Under the pieces are notes generated by a model, which had not been told where the DNA came from, ran no database searches, and saw nothing but the letters and a program-made list of their open reading frames with translations. Positions 22,751 to 34,324 of a DNA stretch of 64,000 bases are shown piece after piece; position 1 is the first letter of the stretch, and each line of letters opens with the position of its first letter. The translations under genes and the position numbers were made by a program. The stretch lies in contig CM060062.1 of assembly GCA_030533445.1 (NCBI GenBank), forward strand, positions 16,572,164-16,636,163, in the 5' to 3' direction. This DNA comes from Cyprinodon diabolis (Eukaryota; Chordata; Actinopteri; Cyprinodontiformes; Cyprinodontidae).

Positions 22751-23981
22751 GTTGTGGCATAAAAAAGTTGCTTCTAATACGCAGGATGTGAACGGTTCGG
22801 ATGCAAAGCTCTGGCACCTGTCAGCTCCATTAAATCCATCAGAGGATCATTGTGAGCAGCAGCTGCAGCAACAAGCTGTAGGGGAGACATGGAAGCTAGT
22901 TAGAGCTGCCGAGGTAAAATTATACAGTGAGGACAGACATGAAATAAACAGTTTCATGTCGGGCTTATGGGCATTATCTCTGCTTTGGTTTAAACAGGAT
23001 TTACTGGTGTAAAAAAACTAATAATACAGCTGAGTGAAGCACAGTCAAATACTCCCAGCCAACCAGCAGGCGATTAGAGCCATCTAAGGTCTGTAGATGC
23101 TTTAAGAAAAAAGGAATGTGGAAAGAAAACCCTAAAAAAAGGAAGTAAATATAATATTTTATACCATGACATCCATGCAGGAGGCTGGATTTTTTACATA
23201 AAGTAGGGTGCATTCCAGTAAAAACACATTAAACCACATTGTTTTCTTGAGATGATGTGATCTTCTAAAAATGTGATTGATAAACATTCTAAGCTGCTAT
23301 TTTATTTATTTTCTGCCCAACCCTCATCCTAATAGCAAACTGTTACAGTTTCTGTACTAGTTTAAGTAAAGGCAACACAAATAAGTATAAAGTCTGCAGT
23401 TTGATTACGTTTAAAAAAAAAACATACTAAAACTAAGACCTGGCTGATATATTAATACATACACTGCAAAAAATGTAAATATAAATAAGTCATTTTTTCT
23501 TTAAAGAAGTGCATTTTTCTTTAATTGAGGAGGTAAGTGAGACACTTTGCCAAAGGAACAAGACAATTTTCTATTTAAATAAGAAAAAAATTGCATTGTC
23601 TTATTATCGCATTGTCTCATTATCTTAAAAAATACTCATTCCATTGACCAATCATTGTATTTACCTTCTCAAATTAAAAGGTAAATACACTTAATTTAAA
23701 AAATGTTGACTTATTTCAAGATGGTTTTTCTCAGTGTAGTTTAGCATGACGGCTCATAATAATTCCACTGTTTAGATCTGTTGTAGGGATATGCGAGACC
23801 AACACAAGGTAGTAAATAATTGTGAAGTGAAAGGAAGAGGAGACCATTAGCATTTACATTTACTTCCTTTTAGTCCAACACAGAACTAATGTGTGAAGCA
23901 ATCTCATCCTGCAATCAAAATGTAATATCTGATGAAGTAGAGTTGGATCCATTACATGAAATTAAACAATTACGACACAAC

Positions 23982-24368
23982 TAGGGCTGTCCCGATCTGA
24001 TATTGACATCTATAATTGGTCCGATATAAGACAAAAATATGAATATCAGAATATATTGAACTGCGTCTAAAATCTCAGATATTAGAAAACTTAATTTGCT
24101 TCTGTCCATTTGTTTGAAGTTCATATAACTCTTTGGTTGATAAAAAAATATTCAGTTGCTTTCATAATTGATGTTAAATATAGTCCTTTGTTTGTGAAAT
24201 GTCTCTTGATCGAGCATTTTCTATATTCCACACTCCTCAAAAATACATAATGAAAGTATGTATGAGTTGTGCTAATGTCCTATCGGGTAAATATCGGTAT
24301 CAGCCATTACTCAAAGCTGCAATATCAGTATCATATGGGAAATGAAAAGTTGGATTGGGACACCCCTA
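23982..24368. mobile_element. hAT-like MITE (TAGGGCTGTCCCGAT ends)
   Basis: The left end is TAGGGCTGTCCCGAT and the reverse complement of the right end is TAGGGGTGTCCCAAT. Internal sequence contains the degenerate 'tatcggtatcagcc' block common in teleost dispersed elements of this kind. No coding capacity. Superfamily is assigned by TIR resemblance only. Confidence 0.65.
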
Positions 24369-24459
24369 TCCGATGCTTGGGTTTGAGGATCTGAGACCAA
24401 TTTTTACCCTTCCTGCCATAAAACAAGTAACTATAAGAGGCAAGTCATGGGTGAATGAA

Positions 24460-24690
24460 AGCAGAAATGTTTATGTAGTGGACACAGCCACTACAAAAAA
24501 AGACAGATTTATCTAAACAGAAACAAAACGGATATGTTTGGCCTGCATGCAAAGTACCATCCACCTTGAAACAGGGTTCTGGCAGCATCATGCTTTGGGG
24601 GTCAGGGGAGCTGTTTAGCATTAATGTGAAGAGGAATGGAAATTATTTTACATGCAGAAAACCAAACAGTGCTTCAATGGAATAGACTGA
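24460..24690 (+). pseudogene. Tc1-like transposase relic
   Basis: A short translated stretch resembles the conserved Tc1 segment: GSGSIMLWGS (compare HGGGSIMLWGCF), preceded by 'LHAKYHPP'-like sequence. Stops and frame changes flank it and no terminal repeats were found. Confidence 0.6.
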
Positions 24691-25152
24691 TGCATATCCA
24701 TCCATTAAAAGGGAAAGATTAAAATTAAGCTCTTAATCTAACAAAAAATCTGTTTCAAAACTTGAACATTTTGCTCAATAACTCCTATTTAATTTAATTT
24801 CGAGTGAGGTTCTTGCAAACAAGAACAGTCAAAATTTGCAGCCTTTTGATTTCTCAAAACTGACTATATATAACAGAACTGACAGCATTTTAACCTTTAT
24901 CCTCCACTTAACATTTATATGCAACTAAAATTCCAGTACCATACACTGAGGCCACTGTTTTTAGGTGGAGAAATTGGAAAATATAAATACACTGCACAGA
25001 ACAAGAAATCTAAGCATTTGATAGAATTTAAAATCTCCAAACTATGTTCAAATCACATTTAAAATACTAGACATGATGTCACTACTAAATAAAAACTCAG
25101 GTTTTAAATTAATGCCTTAATTTTTAGCAAACCGCACATTACAAAAAACATA

Positions 25153-26316
25153 GGGCCCGGATTTATCAAGATCCAATTTTGTGTGCAGTAATTTGCGCTC
25201 GCAAACTGGAATTTTGCGCGAGGGGCTGAACCATGGTTTGCGGGTGATTTAACAAGAGCGATTGCGTAACTGGTGGCAGGTGCAAAACTGTTGGAGACGC
25301 CCTATTTAAATGATGGTTTTGCGCGTTTTGTGGTTTGCGGCAAAGTAGTTTGTAGTTTGTACAAACTAGTGCATTAAGAAGTTTAAATCTTACAGTGACC
25401 CCCAACAAAAAAAAAGAATATATATTTATTAAGAAAAAACTTTAGCAACCTTTATTCCCTAAGGTGGTATGTGGCTGAATTTCTACTTCACTGCAGTAAA
25501 AAAAAACAAAAAAAACTGGTGTTTTGTATTGGCCTGTAGAAAAATGCACATACAAAATGTCTCACAAGAAGTGACTGTGGATGAGATTACTGCGCGTACG
25601 CATCCCCGCAGCATTGGCATGTTGCTCCACAGGTGCAGGGGGGAGGTCTGGTTTCTCCATTAGGGCGTCAGGGCGACATGGCATTAGAAACGTCAGACAG
25701 CACTTCTGAAAAACTAGATTGGGAGATCCAATGTTGCAAGGAGTTTTGTGATATCTGGTATTGCGTGGGTCCTCCTTGTGGCTGGCTCCAAATCCATTCG
25801 GAGTTCCCCCAACAGCTCCAAAATGTCAATGCTGGATAAACGATATGTTTTGATGATTGTTTCCTCGTTCATTCCAAAAATATTCACACGAAGTGAAAAA
25901 ATGCGTTCTCTGCGTCTCCTTGCTTCATTTCGATGTTTCCTTCTTGCGACAATAACCGCTGCCATGTGTGCGCAATTACGCATACAGACCATTTGCACCT
26001 TCTTTTGAAACCTTGTTAAATATAGAGTCAGATACCGTTAGCAAAATTGCTTTCAGGTTTGATAAATCACTTTGCCAGTGCTAAATTAATATATTTACAT
26101 GTTCTCCTCTCCACAAGACGCACTTTTGTGTGTAAACGCCCCATATTGCATATTCATGGCAGAAAAAGTACTAAATGGATAAGAGGCGCTATTTAGCACG
26201 TTTTAAAGACCAAATCCTTTTAGCACGCTGTTGATAGATCAGTTTGTACATTTTTTAGCGTGCACAGTGAAATAGCTCACGTTTTTATACACGCAAACCT
26301 TTGATAGATCCGGCCC
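25153..26316 (-). mobile_element. PIF/Harbinger element with terminal inverted repeats
   Basis: The 1,164-bp element is bounded by GGGCCCGGATTTATCAAG on the left and, reverse-complemented, GGGCCGGATCTATCAAA on the right. ATA flanks both ends, consistent with the 3-bp target duplication of Harbingers. It contains a partial HARBI1-like nuclease frame on the minus strand (listed separately), so it is an internally deleted, non-autonomous copy. Confidence 0.75.
25714..25998 (-). pseudogene. HARBI1-like Harbinger transposase, N-terminal fragment
   Basis: A 94-aa open frame contains RVNIFGMNEETIIKTYRLSS, then ILELLGELRMDLEPATRR and HAIPDITKLLATLDL. This is the helical N-terminal part of Harbinger nucleases (compare YRLSRxxI, P-TRRSHAL and xxVLAALRF in the family). 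The DDE catalytic region that should follow is absent, so the protein is truncated and not expected to be active. Confidence 0.75.
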
Positions 26317-27606
26317 ATAGAGTGCTTGTGCACAATTTTATGAAAGCATAGAAGACAACAACAGCCTAGTAAATGACTTCAGTCTGCTCTCACAGCTGCT
26401 GAACAGTATGTTTCACTTTGTACTCCCAGGCTGTTGCACAACCTCTGGGTCAGATGTGGGAGGGAGGCAGCTCCTCTCACTCTCTTTGCTCTCCCTCTTT
26501 GACCATGAAACCCTGCAGCATCCGCCTGCTCAACAGGGGCTAATTGTACCACATTCCTCTGATGCCAAATCGCAAACACAACCAAAGTACAGGGATTAAA
26601 ACACCAAATTATTTTTGATCCAGGGAGGACAGTAGATCCCCAAGGTTGTTTAATCAGGTTAGGAACAAAGATAATTGAAAATGCTTTATAAAATGCTTTA
26701 AATCTGTTTTTATACAGCAGTATCAACCAAAAGTACCAGTTTTTTTGTCATATTGCATTGACTAGTCTAGATATAATTCTCTTTGACATTTATTAAACAG
26801 CAGCTAGTGTAAAGTGAAAAGGGGGTAATGAATGTATCCCACACCTGACTGTAAAGCATATAAACCTTATTTCATTGTTCTAAGCCATACAGACCTGCTT
26901 TGTCTCATGTCAAATATCAGTTGTCTGAAAACTCAAGTGGGAAGCAAGCCATTTAAAGCATGCAAAGATAACCCCCCCACACACATCCAAACAAAACATT
27001 GGCTCATATGTGTGTTTGAATATGAAGATCATCTCAAACAGAGCCGTCTGTGGCGTCACTTCCATCCAAGAGCCTCTGAGATTGAAGACATTGAACAATT
27101 AAGGATTCTGTGGGCAATTACTCAGCATTCATGAATGGAGCCACTCTCAGCCATGAATGGGCCTTTGTGCAAACCGGGTGCAAAGTCGGCCAAGCCTGAA
27201 AATACAAGTGAACTCTCCCATGAGGTTAGGACGAGAGATACGCCATGGAGACAGGCCGACACGGCTGAAGCATGAGCCTGCACCAAACGGCCTTCGCAGG
27301 GGGAATGTATGCGCTGGCGCAATGAGAGGGAGAAGCCAGCAGTCGGAGGAAACTGTTTGTTTTAGGTCAAGCAGGAACATGATGTGCTGTCCTTGGCAGC
27401 ACCGACCTCCCATTTGTCAGGCTATTCACTGGTCAGATGGATATTGATAAACTAATTGTTATAGATTGTCCACGCAAATTATGTACTTTAAATGGTTAAT
27501 GATGTACCAGCTTACCTACAGGCATAACTTTCTTTAAGGCTCAAAGAAAAACTAAAGTTCTCACACCAGAGATCACATTTATTTATGTTTTCCAAACCAA
27601 TATATA
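26317..27606. other. Intergenic; contains a GC-richer, non-repetitive island
   Basis: No gene recognised. From about 26980 to 27440 the base composition is clearly less AT-rich than its surroundings and shows neither repeat structure nor convincing exons. The six frames there give only short overlapping ORFs. A conserved regulatory element is possible, for instance for errfi1, but is unproven. Confidence 0.4.
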
Positions 27607-27608
27607 CG

Positions 27609-28676
27609 AGGGGCGTTCAATAAGTAATGCCCCTGACCCACTTCTAGATGTTTGATCAACCTGAAATTTTGCATGTGAAATTATTTTAATCTCTATAGAT
27701 TAAATAGCAATTTACAGCTCTGAACTAATTGTCGTTTCTGATTTACAGGTGTTCAAACTGAGTCAAGTCTGAGTTTTTGCATTTGAAAGGACGCACCCAA
27801 CGGGAGACTTTTGATCAAATGAAAGCAACTTATAGTGATAAAGTCCCATAATATAACATTGTAAAACATTTTGCAAGGTCATATAACGGGCATCATCACC
27901 ATAAATTACTTTAATTACATCAAAAGTCTTCCGTGGTGCGAGTCCTTTCAAATCGAAAAACCGGATCACTGCTTGACACTCAACAGGCTCCATTTCAGAC
28001 TTTACTCAGTTCAAACATGTGTAAGTCAGAAACCGCAAATAGTTCATAGTTGTAATTTGTTACTTAATCTATAGAGATTTAAAGCTACAGTGTGTAATAA
28101 TTACAGGGATGTACAGTCAGAAATGTAATATATTATACATAACTATGTTATTTATCATCATCTACGAGCTCAGCCTCTTAACCTTAATATTTGCGTTGCC
28201 TTAGAATTCGTTATTTATAATTACATAGGAGTGGGTCTCGCAGCCATGGAGGCAGACATCTTTGCGCTACGGCAGCGCAGAGCCAACAAACTAGCGATTG
28301 CGAGATCGCCCATTACACTCGAAAGTAACTACGGCAAGTTGAGAGAGAGGAACTGAGACGGTACTGAACACACAGACTAATGAAATACTATCTGTAAAAT
28401 GATCTATGTAAACAAACCTCCTCACTTGAGAAGGTAGGTGATGCGGACGTCGTGGAAGACATTTTGTCCCGTAACGCTCGCCGTACTGTTGGGGGGGAGA
28501 AGCGGTGGGGGGGAGATGTTCATGTTGCTGCGGTCTGCAGTCTGGACGTTAGATGTCGCTGAAAATTACACACTGTAGCTTTAAATAACCTCACATGCAA
28601 AATTTCAGCTTGATCAAACATCTGGAAGTGGGTCAGAGGCCTTAAGTACGTAGAAGTAAGTAGGGGGCACTACTTA
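27609..28676 (-). mobile_element. mariner relic with long terminal inverted repeats, interrupted by a MITE
   Basis: The left end (GGGGCGTTCAATAAGTAATG) and right end are inverted copies that run inward through CTGACCCACTTC, AGATGTTTGATCAA, GAAATTTTGCATGTGA and CTCTATAGATTAA. The right copy is split by the nested element at 28078-28585 and carries an extra segment near its outer end. A minus-strand frame at 27763-27993 encodes CQAVIRFFDLKGLAPR, like the mariner N-terminal helix-turn-helix. The catalytic part is missing. Confidence 0.75.
28078..28585. mobile_element. Nested MITE with perfect 21-bp inverted ends and TTAA borders
   Basis: Bases 28078-28098 (TTTAAAGCTACAGTGTGTAAT) and 28565-28585 are perfect inverted copies. 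The TTAA inside each outer end could be the target duplication, as in piggyBac-type transposons. The element sits inside the right terminal repeat of the mariner relic: removing it restores the mirrored mariner sequence. No coding capacity. Confidence 0.8.
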
Positions 28677-28737
28677 TGTTTGTATATATATATTTTTTAT
28701 TTTTATTTTTTTTTTGTGTATCAAGCCATTATTGTTA

Positions 28738-30345
28738 CAGTGGGGCAAAAAAGTATTTAGTCAGCCACCAATAGTGCAAGTCCTCCCACTCCAAAAGATG
28801 AGAGAGGCCGGTAATTTTCATCATAGATATACCTCAACTATGAGAGACAAAATGAGAAGAAAAAAAATCCAGAAAATCACATTGTCTGATTTTTAAAGAA
28901 TTTATTTGCAAAATATGGTGGAAAATAAGTATTTGGTCAATAACAAAAGTTCATCTCAATACTTTGTTATATACCCTTTGTTGGCAATGACAGAGATCAA
29001 ACGTTTTCTGTAAGTCTTCACAAGGTTTGCACACACTGTTGCTGGTATTTTGGCCCATTCCTCCATGCAGATCTCCTCTAGAGCAGTGATGTTCTGGGGC
29101 TGTCGCTGGGCAACACGGACTTTCAACTCCCTACAAAGATTTTCTATGGGGTTGAGATCTGGAGACTGGCTAGGCCACTCCAGGACCTTGAAATGCTTCT
29201 TACGAAGCCACTCCTTCGTTACCCGGGCGGTGTGTTTGGGATCATTGTCATGCTGAAAGACCCAGCCACGTTTCATCTTCAATGCCCTTGCTGATGGAAG
29301 GAGGTTTTCACTCAAAATTTGACGATACATGGCCCCATTCATTCTTTCCTTCACACGGATCAGTCGTCCTGGTCCCTTAGCAGAAAAACAGCCCCAAAGC
29401 ATGATGTTTCCACCCCCATGCTTCACTGTAGGTATGGTGTTCTTTGGATGCAACTCAGCATTCTCTCTCCTCCAAACACGACGAGTAGAGTTTTTACCAA
29501 AAAGTTCTATTTTGGTTTCATCTGACCATATGATATTCTCCCAGTCATCGTCTGGATCATCCAAATTCTCTCTAGCAAACTTGAGACGGGCCTTGACATG
29601 TACTGGCTTAAGCAGGGGGACACGTCTGGCACTGCAGGATTTGAGTCCCTGGCGGCGTAGTGTGTTACTGATGGTAGCCTTTGTTACTTTGGTCCCAGCT
29701 CTCTGCAGGTCATTCACTAGGTCCCCCCGTGTGGTTCTGGGATTTTTACTCACCGTTCTTGTGATCATTTTGACCCCACGGGGTGAGATCTTGCGTGGAG
29801 CCCCAGATCGAGGAAGATTATCAGTGGTCTTGTATGTTTTCCATTTTCTAATAATTGATCCCACAGTTGATTTCTTCACACCAAGCTGTTTACCTATTGC
29901 AGATTCAGACTTCCCAGCCTGGTGCAGGTCTATAATTTTGTTTCGGGTGTCCTTTGACAGCTCTCGAGTTTTGGCCATGGTGGAGTTTAGAGTGTGACTG
30001 TTTGAGGTTGTGGACAGGTGTCTTTTATACTGATAACGTTTTCAAACAGGTGCCATTAATGAAGGTAACGAGTGGAGGACAGAGGAGCCTCTTACAGAAG
30101 AAGTTACAGGTCTGTGAGAGCCAGAAATCTTGCTTGTTTGTAACTGACCAAATACTTATTTTCCACCATATTTTGCAAATAAATTCTTTAAAAATCAGAC
30201 AATGTGATTTTCTGGATTTTTTTTTTCTCATTTTGTCTCTCATAGTTGAGGTATATCTATGATGAAAATTACCGGCCTCTCTCATCTTTTTGAGTGGGAG
30301 AACTTGCACTATTGGTGGCTGACTAAATACTTTTTTGCCCCACTG
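28738..30345 (-). mobile_element. Full-length Tc1-like transposon (IR/DR type)
   Basis: The 1,608-bp element is flanked by TA on both sides. The inverted arms of about 200 bp (28738-28940 and 30145-30345) start CAGTGGGGCAAAAAAGTATT. Each arm carries an outer and an inner AAGTATTT(A/G)GTCA direct repeat, the IR/DR layout known from Sleeping Beauty-type elements. One uninterrupted transposase frame fills the centre. Confidence 0.93.
28956..29978 (-). CDS. Tc1-family DD34E transposase, 340 aa, uninterrupted
   Basis: Cut-and-paste transposase that acts on its own terminal repeats and inserts at TA. The frame is the full family length (340 aa). Residues 1-110 hold the paired-like DNA-binding domain ([19 protein letters not shown]) and a GRPR-like basic hinge (PRSGAPRK). 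The catalytic triad is intact: Asp153 in WSDETK, Asp244 in [10 protein letters not shown] and Glu279 in SPDLNPIEN, with 34 residues between the last two. The glycine box is present ([17 protein letters not shown]). One oddity is Cys282 where most relatives have Trp (NPIENLW). No stop or frameshift was seen, so this copy is young or was recently active. It is antisense to no host gene. Confidence 0.93.
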   Translation of the reverse strand: MAKTRELSKDTRNKIIDLHQAGKSESAIGKQLGVKKSTVGSIIRKWKTYKTTDNLPRSGAPRKISPRGVKMITRTVSKNPRTTRGDLVNDLQRAGTKVTKATISNTLRRQGLKSCSARRVPLLKPVHVKARLKFARENLDDPDDDWENIIWSDETKIELFGKNSTRRVWRRENAELHPKNTIPTVKHGGGNIMLWGCFSAKGPGRLIRVKERMNGAMYRQILSENLLPSARALKMKRGWVFQHDNDPKHTARVTKEWLRKKHFKVLEWPSQSPDLNPIENLCRELKVRVAQRQPQNITALEEICMEEWAKIPATVCANLVKTYRKRLISVIANKGYITKY

Positions 30346-32871
30346 TATCTATCATTATCTACTACTTATCACATAACCTTACTTTTTCTTTATAAAGAAA
30401 AATAATTAAAGTCAGGCCAACTGTGTCCAAGAGTTTCATTAAGCATAAATTAAGACCCTTATTCCACAATGTAAACCATAAAATAGTTCATATTATGTCG
30501 CCTATGATGCAGTTCATAAAGTTATGCAGGATGCATAAAAATTGTCAAACGCAAATGAAAATTAATTTGCAGAAAAAAAAAAGGTTTTTAGAACAATGGC
30601 ACACAAATTTATAGTCATGATTCTAAAACATCTGTATTGCTGGGTTTAGTAATTTTATTATAAACGATTCTAGATTAATTTGATCTAATTGACTCTAATA
30701 CTGTCGTTTCTGTCAGTTTTTCTGAGTTCAGCCATGGCTATAATGTAGATTACAATAGTGAGAGGAAGTGCTTTTTAGGTACTTTTCATTTACTGTAGTG
30801 AACAGCATTAAACCAGGGAGTGCTGGGTTCCACTTTTGTTTTGTTTTTCTCAGAAATCTAAAAAGAAATGGGCCGTTGACTGACCAGGTTAACAGCTATT
30901 AGCAATCCTAGATAATAAAAGTGAAGTCTTTTAGCTAAGATTGCTAAAAAGCAAACCTAGTAGCCAGCTAATTCCATTAAATTCAATCTTGTACTTTGAC
31001 ACTATAGCACTATGGCCACGGAGGGAAGCTGGTAAAGTTGGTGTGAAAGATTCAGTGTGAAAATATTCAAATCATAAATAAAGAGCTTTTCCTGCAAGCA
31101 GGAAGGGCAGCCATGTTGGATTCTGCGCTACTGGTCAGAGAATTTCTACATGAAATTTTAACTCACAGGAATCTCTTTATCAACATTTCTAACTGTAGAC
31201 ATTAAAATTAAACTTTTCAACCAAAACAGAAAGAATGATGTAATCAAATTGAATACATAATTATTTAGTCTTGATCTTGTTTAAAATGTCATTTGATCAG
31301 ATATCAATTTAAATCAGCAACATGTTGTGCTGTTCTTGAATATGCTGATTTCTATATGAATCTGTCTGACCAACATATCAAAAACTGAATTCACTGTGCA
31401 GCATGGTACCAATGGTTGATATCACCTTTTTTTTTTCCATAATCACCCTCTTTTTTTTGCAGAATCACAACCCCCCATTATTGTCTGTAAATTAATAACA
31501 GTGCTACTTCTTCCCCCTCACCTAACCTCTTAAACACCCAGTATGGACTGTACTCCCAGGCTTTTTATCACATGTTTGTTCCCACAGTTGGAAAAGAACG
31601 GAGTAACAGAGTGTTTAAATATGTTGCCCCCTCAGTCTGAATGCATTTACCCCCAATAGTCAGAACTAACACCCTGGGAAGGCTATGAAGAAGCCAAGTT
31701 AATTAATTGAAATAGCTTTAGTGTGTGCTATGTTGGCTATTCTTAATTTTAGGTGTTTAAAACTATATTAATGTATGTCACTGCATGAATCTTAATGTTT
31801 GTAAATAGGGTTGTTCTAATTCTTGGCAAAGAGATTGAAATTCTCAATTGTCATCTAGGTATATTTTTTATATATATTTTTGTACATAAAAAAAAAACAG
31901 AAACAAAACACTATAACCATAGAATCAGTGTTCAGTGGCTGCTGATTAATATTTTGAATCATGGTTTACTTGACATCTATTACTTCTTTTCTTCCTCTTA
32001 TTTTTCTTTTTCTTATATTTTCGTTGACTTTATATGATAGCCATTATGGACACCTCTGTTGCACAAAGTGGAAGAAAAACAATCATGCATTGCTTTAAAT
32101 ATTTTCCACAAATACAAAGCAGAAGAGTCAGGAGGTCACATTTATTCAGACCTTCTGGGTTGATGCTCTGCATAACCGCCTTCCTGCGTAATTACTAAAA
32201 GCTGATCTTTTGTCCTAGCTTCTAAAAGCTCTCTTTTCATGATTTCAGTGTATTAAACTCAACAGATCTTTTCATTAACTCTAATCAGCCTCGTATTCTG
32301 GCTGACCACCATATCTTACTGTGGGAAGTGGGTCTTGAATGAATTTGGTGCTGGTTTTCCACCACACAGAATCCTAGATGTTAGCTAGAAATTTAATCTC
32401 ACCAGAGCTTTTTCCTACATGTTTGCTTATTTCTTAAAAACCTTTAAGTAGAACTTAAAAAAAAAAAAAGATTTCTTTCCAAGATATTTTTATTCCTAAA
32501 AAACCCCACAAAAACAGATTTATGACGGAAATACCTTTTATTTTACCGTGCATACAGATTTGCCAAACTGTTCAATCTCTGCAGCTCCTCCAGAGCTACC
32601 CCATGTCTTGGTACATTATTGCGTTTCCATTTTAAGATGAGGGATTTAACAGATCTATGTAAAAGCTTTAAAGCTGGGTGAAATGCCTTATAACGTTTCA
32701 AACTTCTTCACAATTTTTGCCCTAAACCATCTGTGGTGTTCCTTTGAGTTTGTGATGCTGCCCATTGAGGCTTTTGCATTAGCACTGATGTTAAAATATA
32801 CAATGATAGACAAAAATAATGAGGTAACTTTTTATACCAATTACAATCGTTATTTAGACTAATGGTCTCAC

Positions 32872-32874
<3 letters not shown>

Positions 32875-32948
<74 letters not shown>

Positions 32949-32965
32949 TTTTTTTTTTTTTTTTT
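32875..32965. repeat. (AT)n array followed by poly(T)
   Basis: About 69 bases of AT repeat followed directly by a run of about 20 T. Confidence 0.95.
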
Positions 32966-34129
32966 ATGTAATAACCAAAATAAAAGACAAAATATTAATT
33001 CTCTTCTGCCTTAAAATTAAGTTACTATGGGTCTGTCTTTCATTAGTTGCATAGTTTGTAATTGCAACGCTAAAAACATGAATAAAATGTTTATCTGAAT
33101 ACTTTTCTAAGCACTTTAGAACGTTTTGGCGCCCTCTGTTGGTTGCAAGGGGAACGTGTTGCCTTTCATTGCTGTCAGTAGCGGAACAGCTGAGAACCTC
33201 TCTGGACAAATAACCCATTCTTTGTGTACAGTTAGCAATTTCGACCAAGTTACCGAGCATCATTTGAACAACTTTTTTAAATGAAAAGTTTCAAATGATT
33301 GAAATCTGTTTTCGATTCATTATCTTTAATTAAATTCCCTTCAGGAAACAAGCTACTTAAAACAGCATAAACTAGTTCAAATATGTTTCTTAGACACAAG
33401 TTCATATATTTCATTTTTTGGTCGCCCCCTTTTTGTCCTTAACTTTGAAACTTAGTTAATCTGAGATAAGGTACTGATTTAAAACTTTAAACTCTTACCA
33501 AAATTAAATCCCGACTATGTCTCCATCACGTAAACGCGTCTTGGTCGATCTTTGCCTCTCATGAATGTTAAAAATCAAATAGTTGTTGTGAGTCCCATCA
33601 GATCCAAGCCATGTGCAACATCCTTCCTCTGTCAACAACGCTGGGAGGTGAAACTGATTTGGTCAGAGTGACGCAGTTTTCCATAACTGCTTATAAATGG
33701 ATCCAACACCCAGCGAGCGTTACTGTAACTCCACCCATTGCTGCCTTAAAGAGGCAAAATCTTTCCGAATATGGAATAACCCACCATTCATAAAAACAAC
33801 CTCCAAACAGACTGTAAATCAAAAATAACCCATAGAATATTTTGTTGTGACCTTATATATTTTGAATGTATTTTAATTTATTTGTGTTTAAATAAGCTTA
33901 TTGCTTATAAACTATGTTTACATGGAGCACTTGGGTTTAAACATGTTTTATTGAAGTGAGATAATTACACTTTTTTTGCATTTATAAACGCACCTTTTTA
34001 CCTAAACCATATTTAAAAAGGCAACTTCCACTGAATATGCATTTTTTCATCATTTTTATTAAAAAATGAATAATAATAAAATATTTTTACCTTATCACAT
34101 TGTAGAAATTTACCTCTGCATTTAAGCAA

Positions 34130-34268
34130 CAGTGGGCTGCCATAGTGGGGAGCCCAGGGAGCAATCGGTCTTGCTCAAAGACCCAGACTGGCAGTCTGTT
34201 GGAGTGGGTTTCAAACTCACAACCTCAGGATTCCAAGCTCTATGGCCTTACCGCTAAGCCGCAACCCC
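34130..34268. repeat. Teleost dispersed repeat fragment
   Basis: The sequence passes from GGGAGCCCAGGGAGCAATCG through CTTGCTCAAAGACCC to TTCAAACTCACAACC and ends in CTAAGCCGCAACC. This order (lead-in about a 'trickling' count, then 'CTTGCTCAAGGGCAC', then 'CGAACCC...AACC...CTAACC') is familiar from widely dispersed teleost elements. Family not named. Confidence 0.5.
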
Positions 34269-34284
34269 CCCGAAACATATTATT

Positions 34285-34324
34285 GTTTATGTCTTGGACA
34301 TATTATTGTGTCCAAGACATAAAC
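34285..34324. repeat. 16-bp perfect stem hairpin
   Basis: GTTTATGTCTTGGACA (34285-34300) and TGTCCAAGACATAAAC (34309-34324) are exact inverted copies separated by 8 bases. It may be the tip of a small MITE or a local inversion. Confidence 0.85.

Larger units (their letters stand above)
22751..25152. other. errfi1 upstream region
   Basis: The 5' UTR and promoter of errfi1 should lie here; a possible acceptor (CCCCTACAG on minus) near 22880 suggests a non-coding first exon further right. The rest is AT-rich, with a hAT-like MITE (23982-24368) and a small Tc1 relic (about 24540-24680). No gene was found. Confidence 0.5.

Noticed and set aside
29329..29997. 222-codon plus-strand frame
   Set aside because: It is the antisense shadow of the Tc1 transposase, which has a complete catalytic triad on the minus strand.
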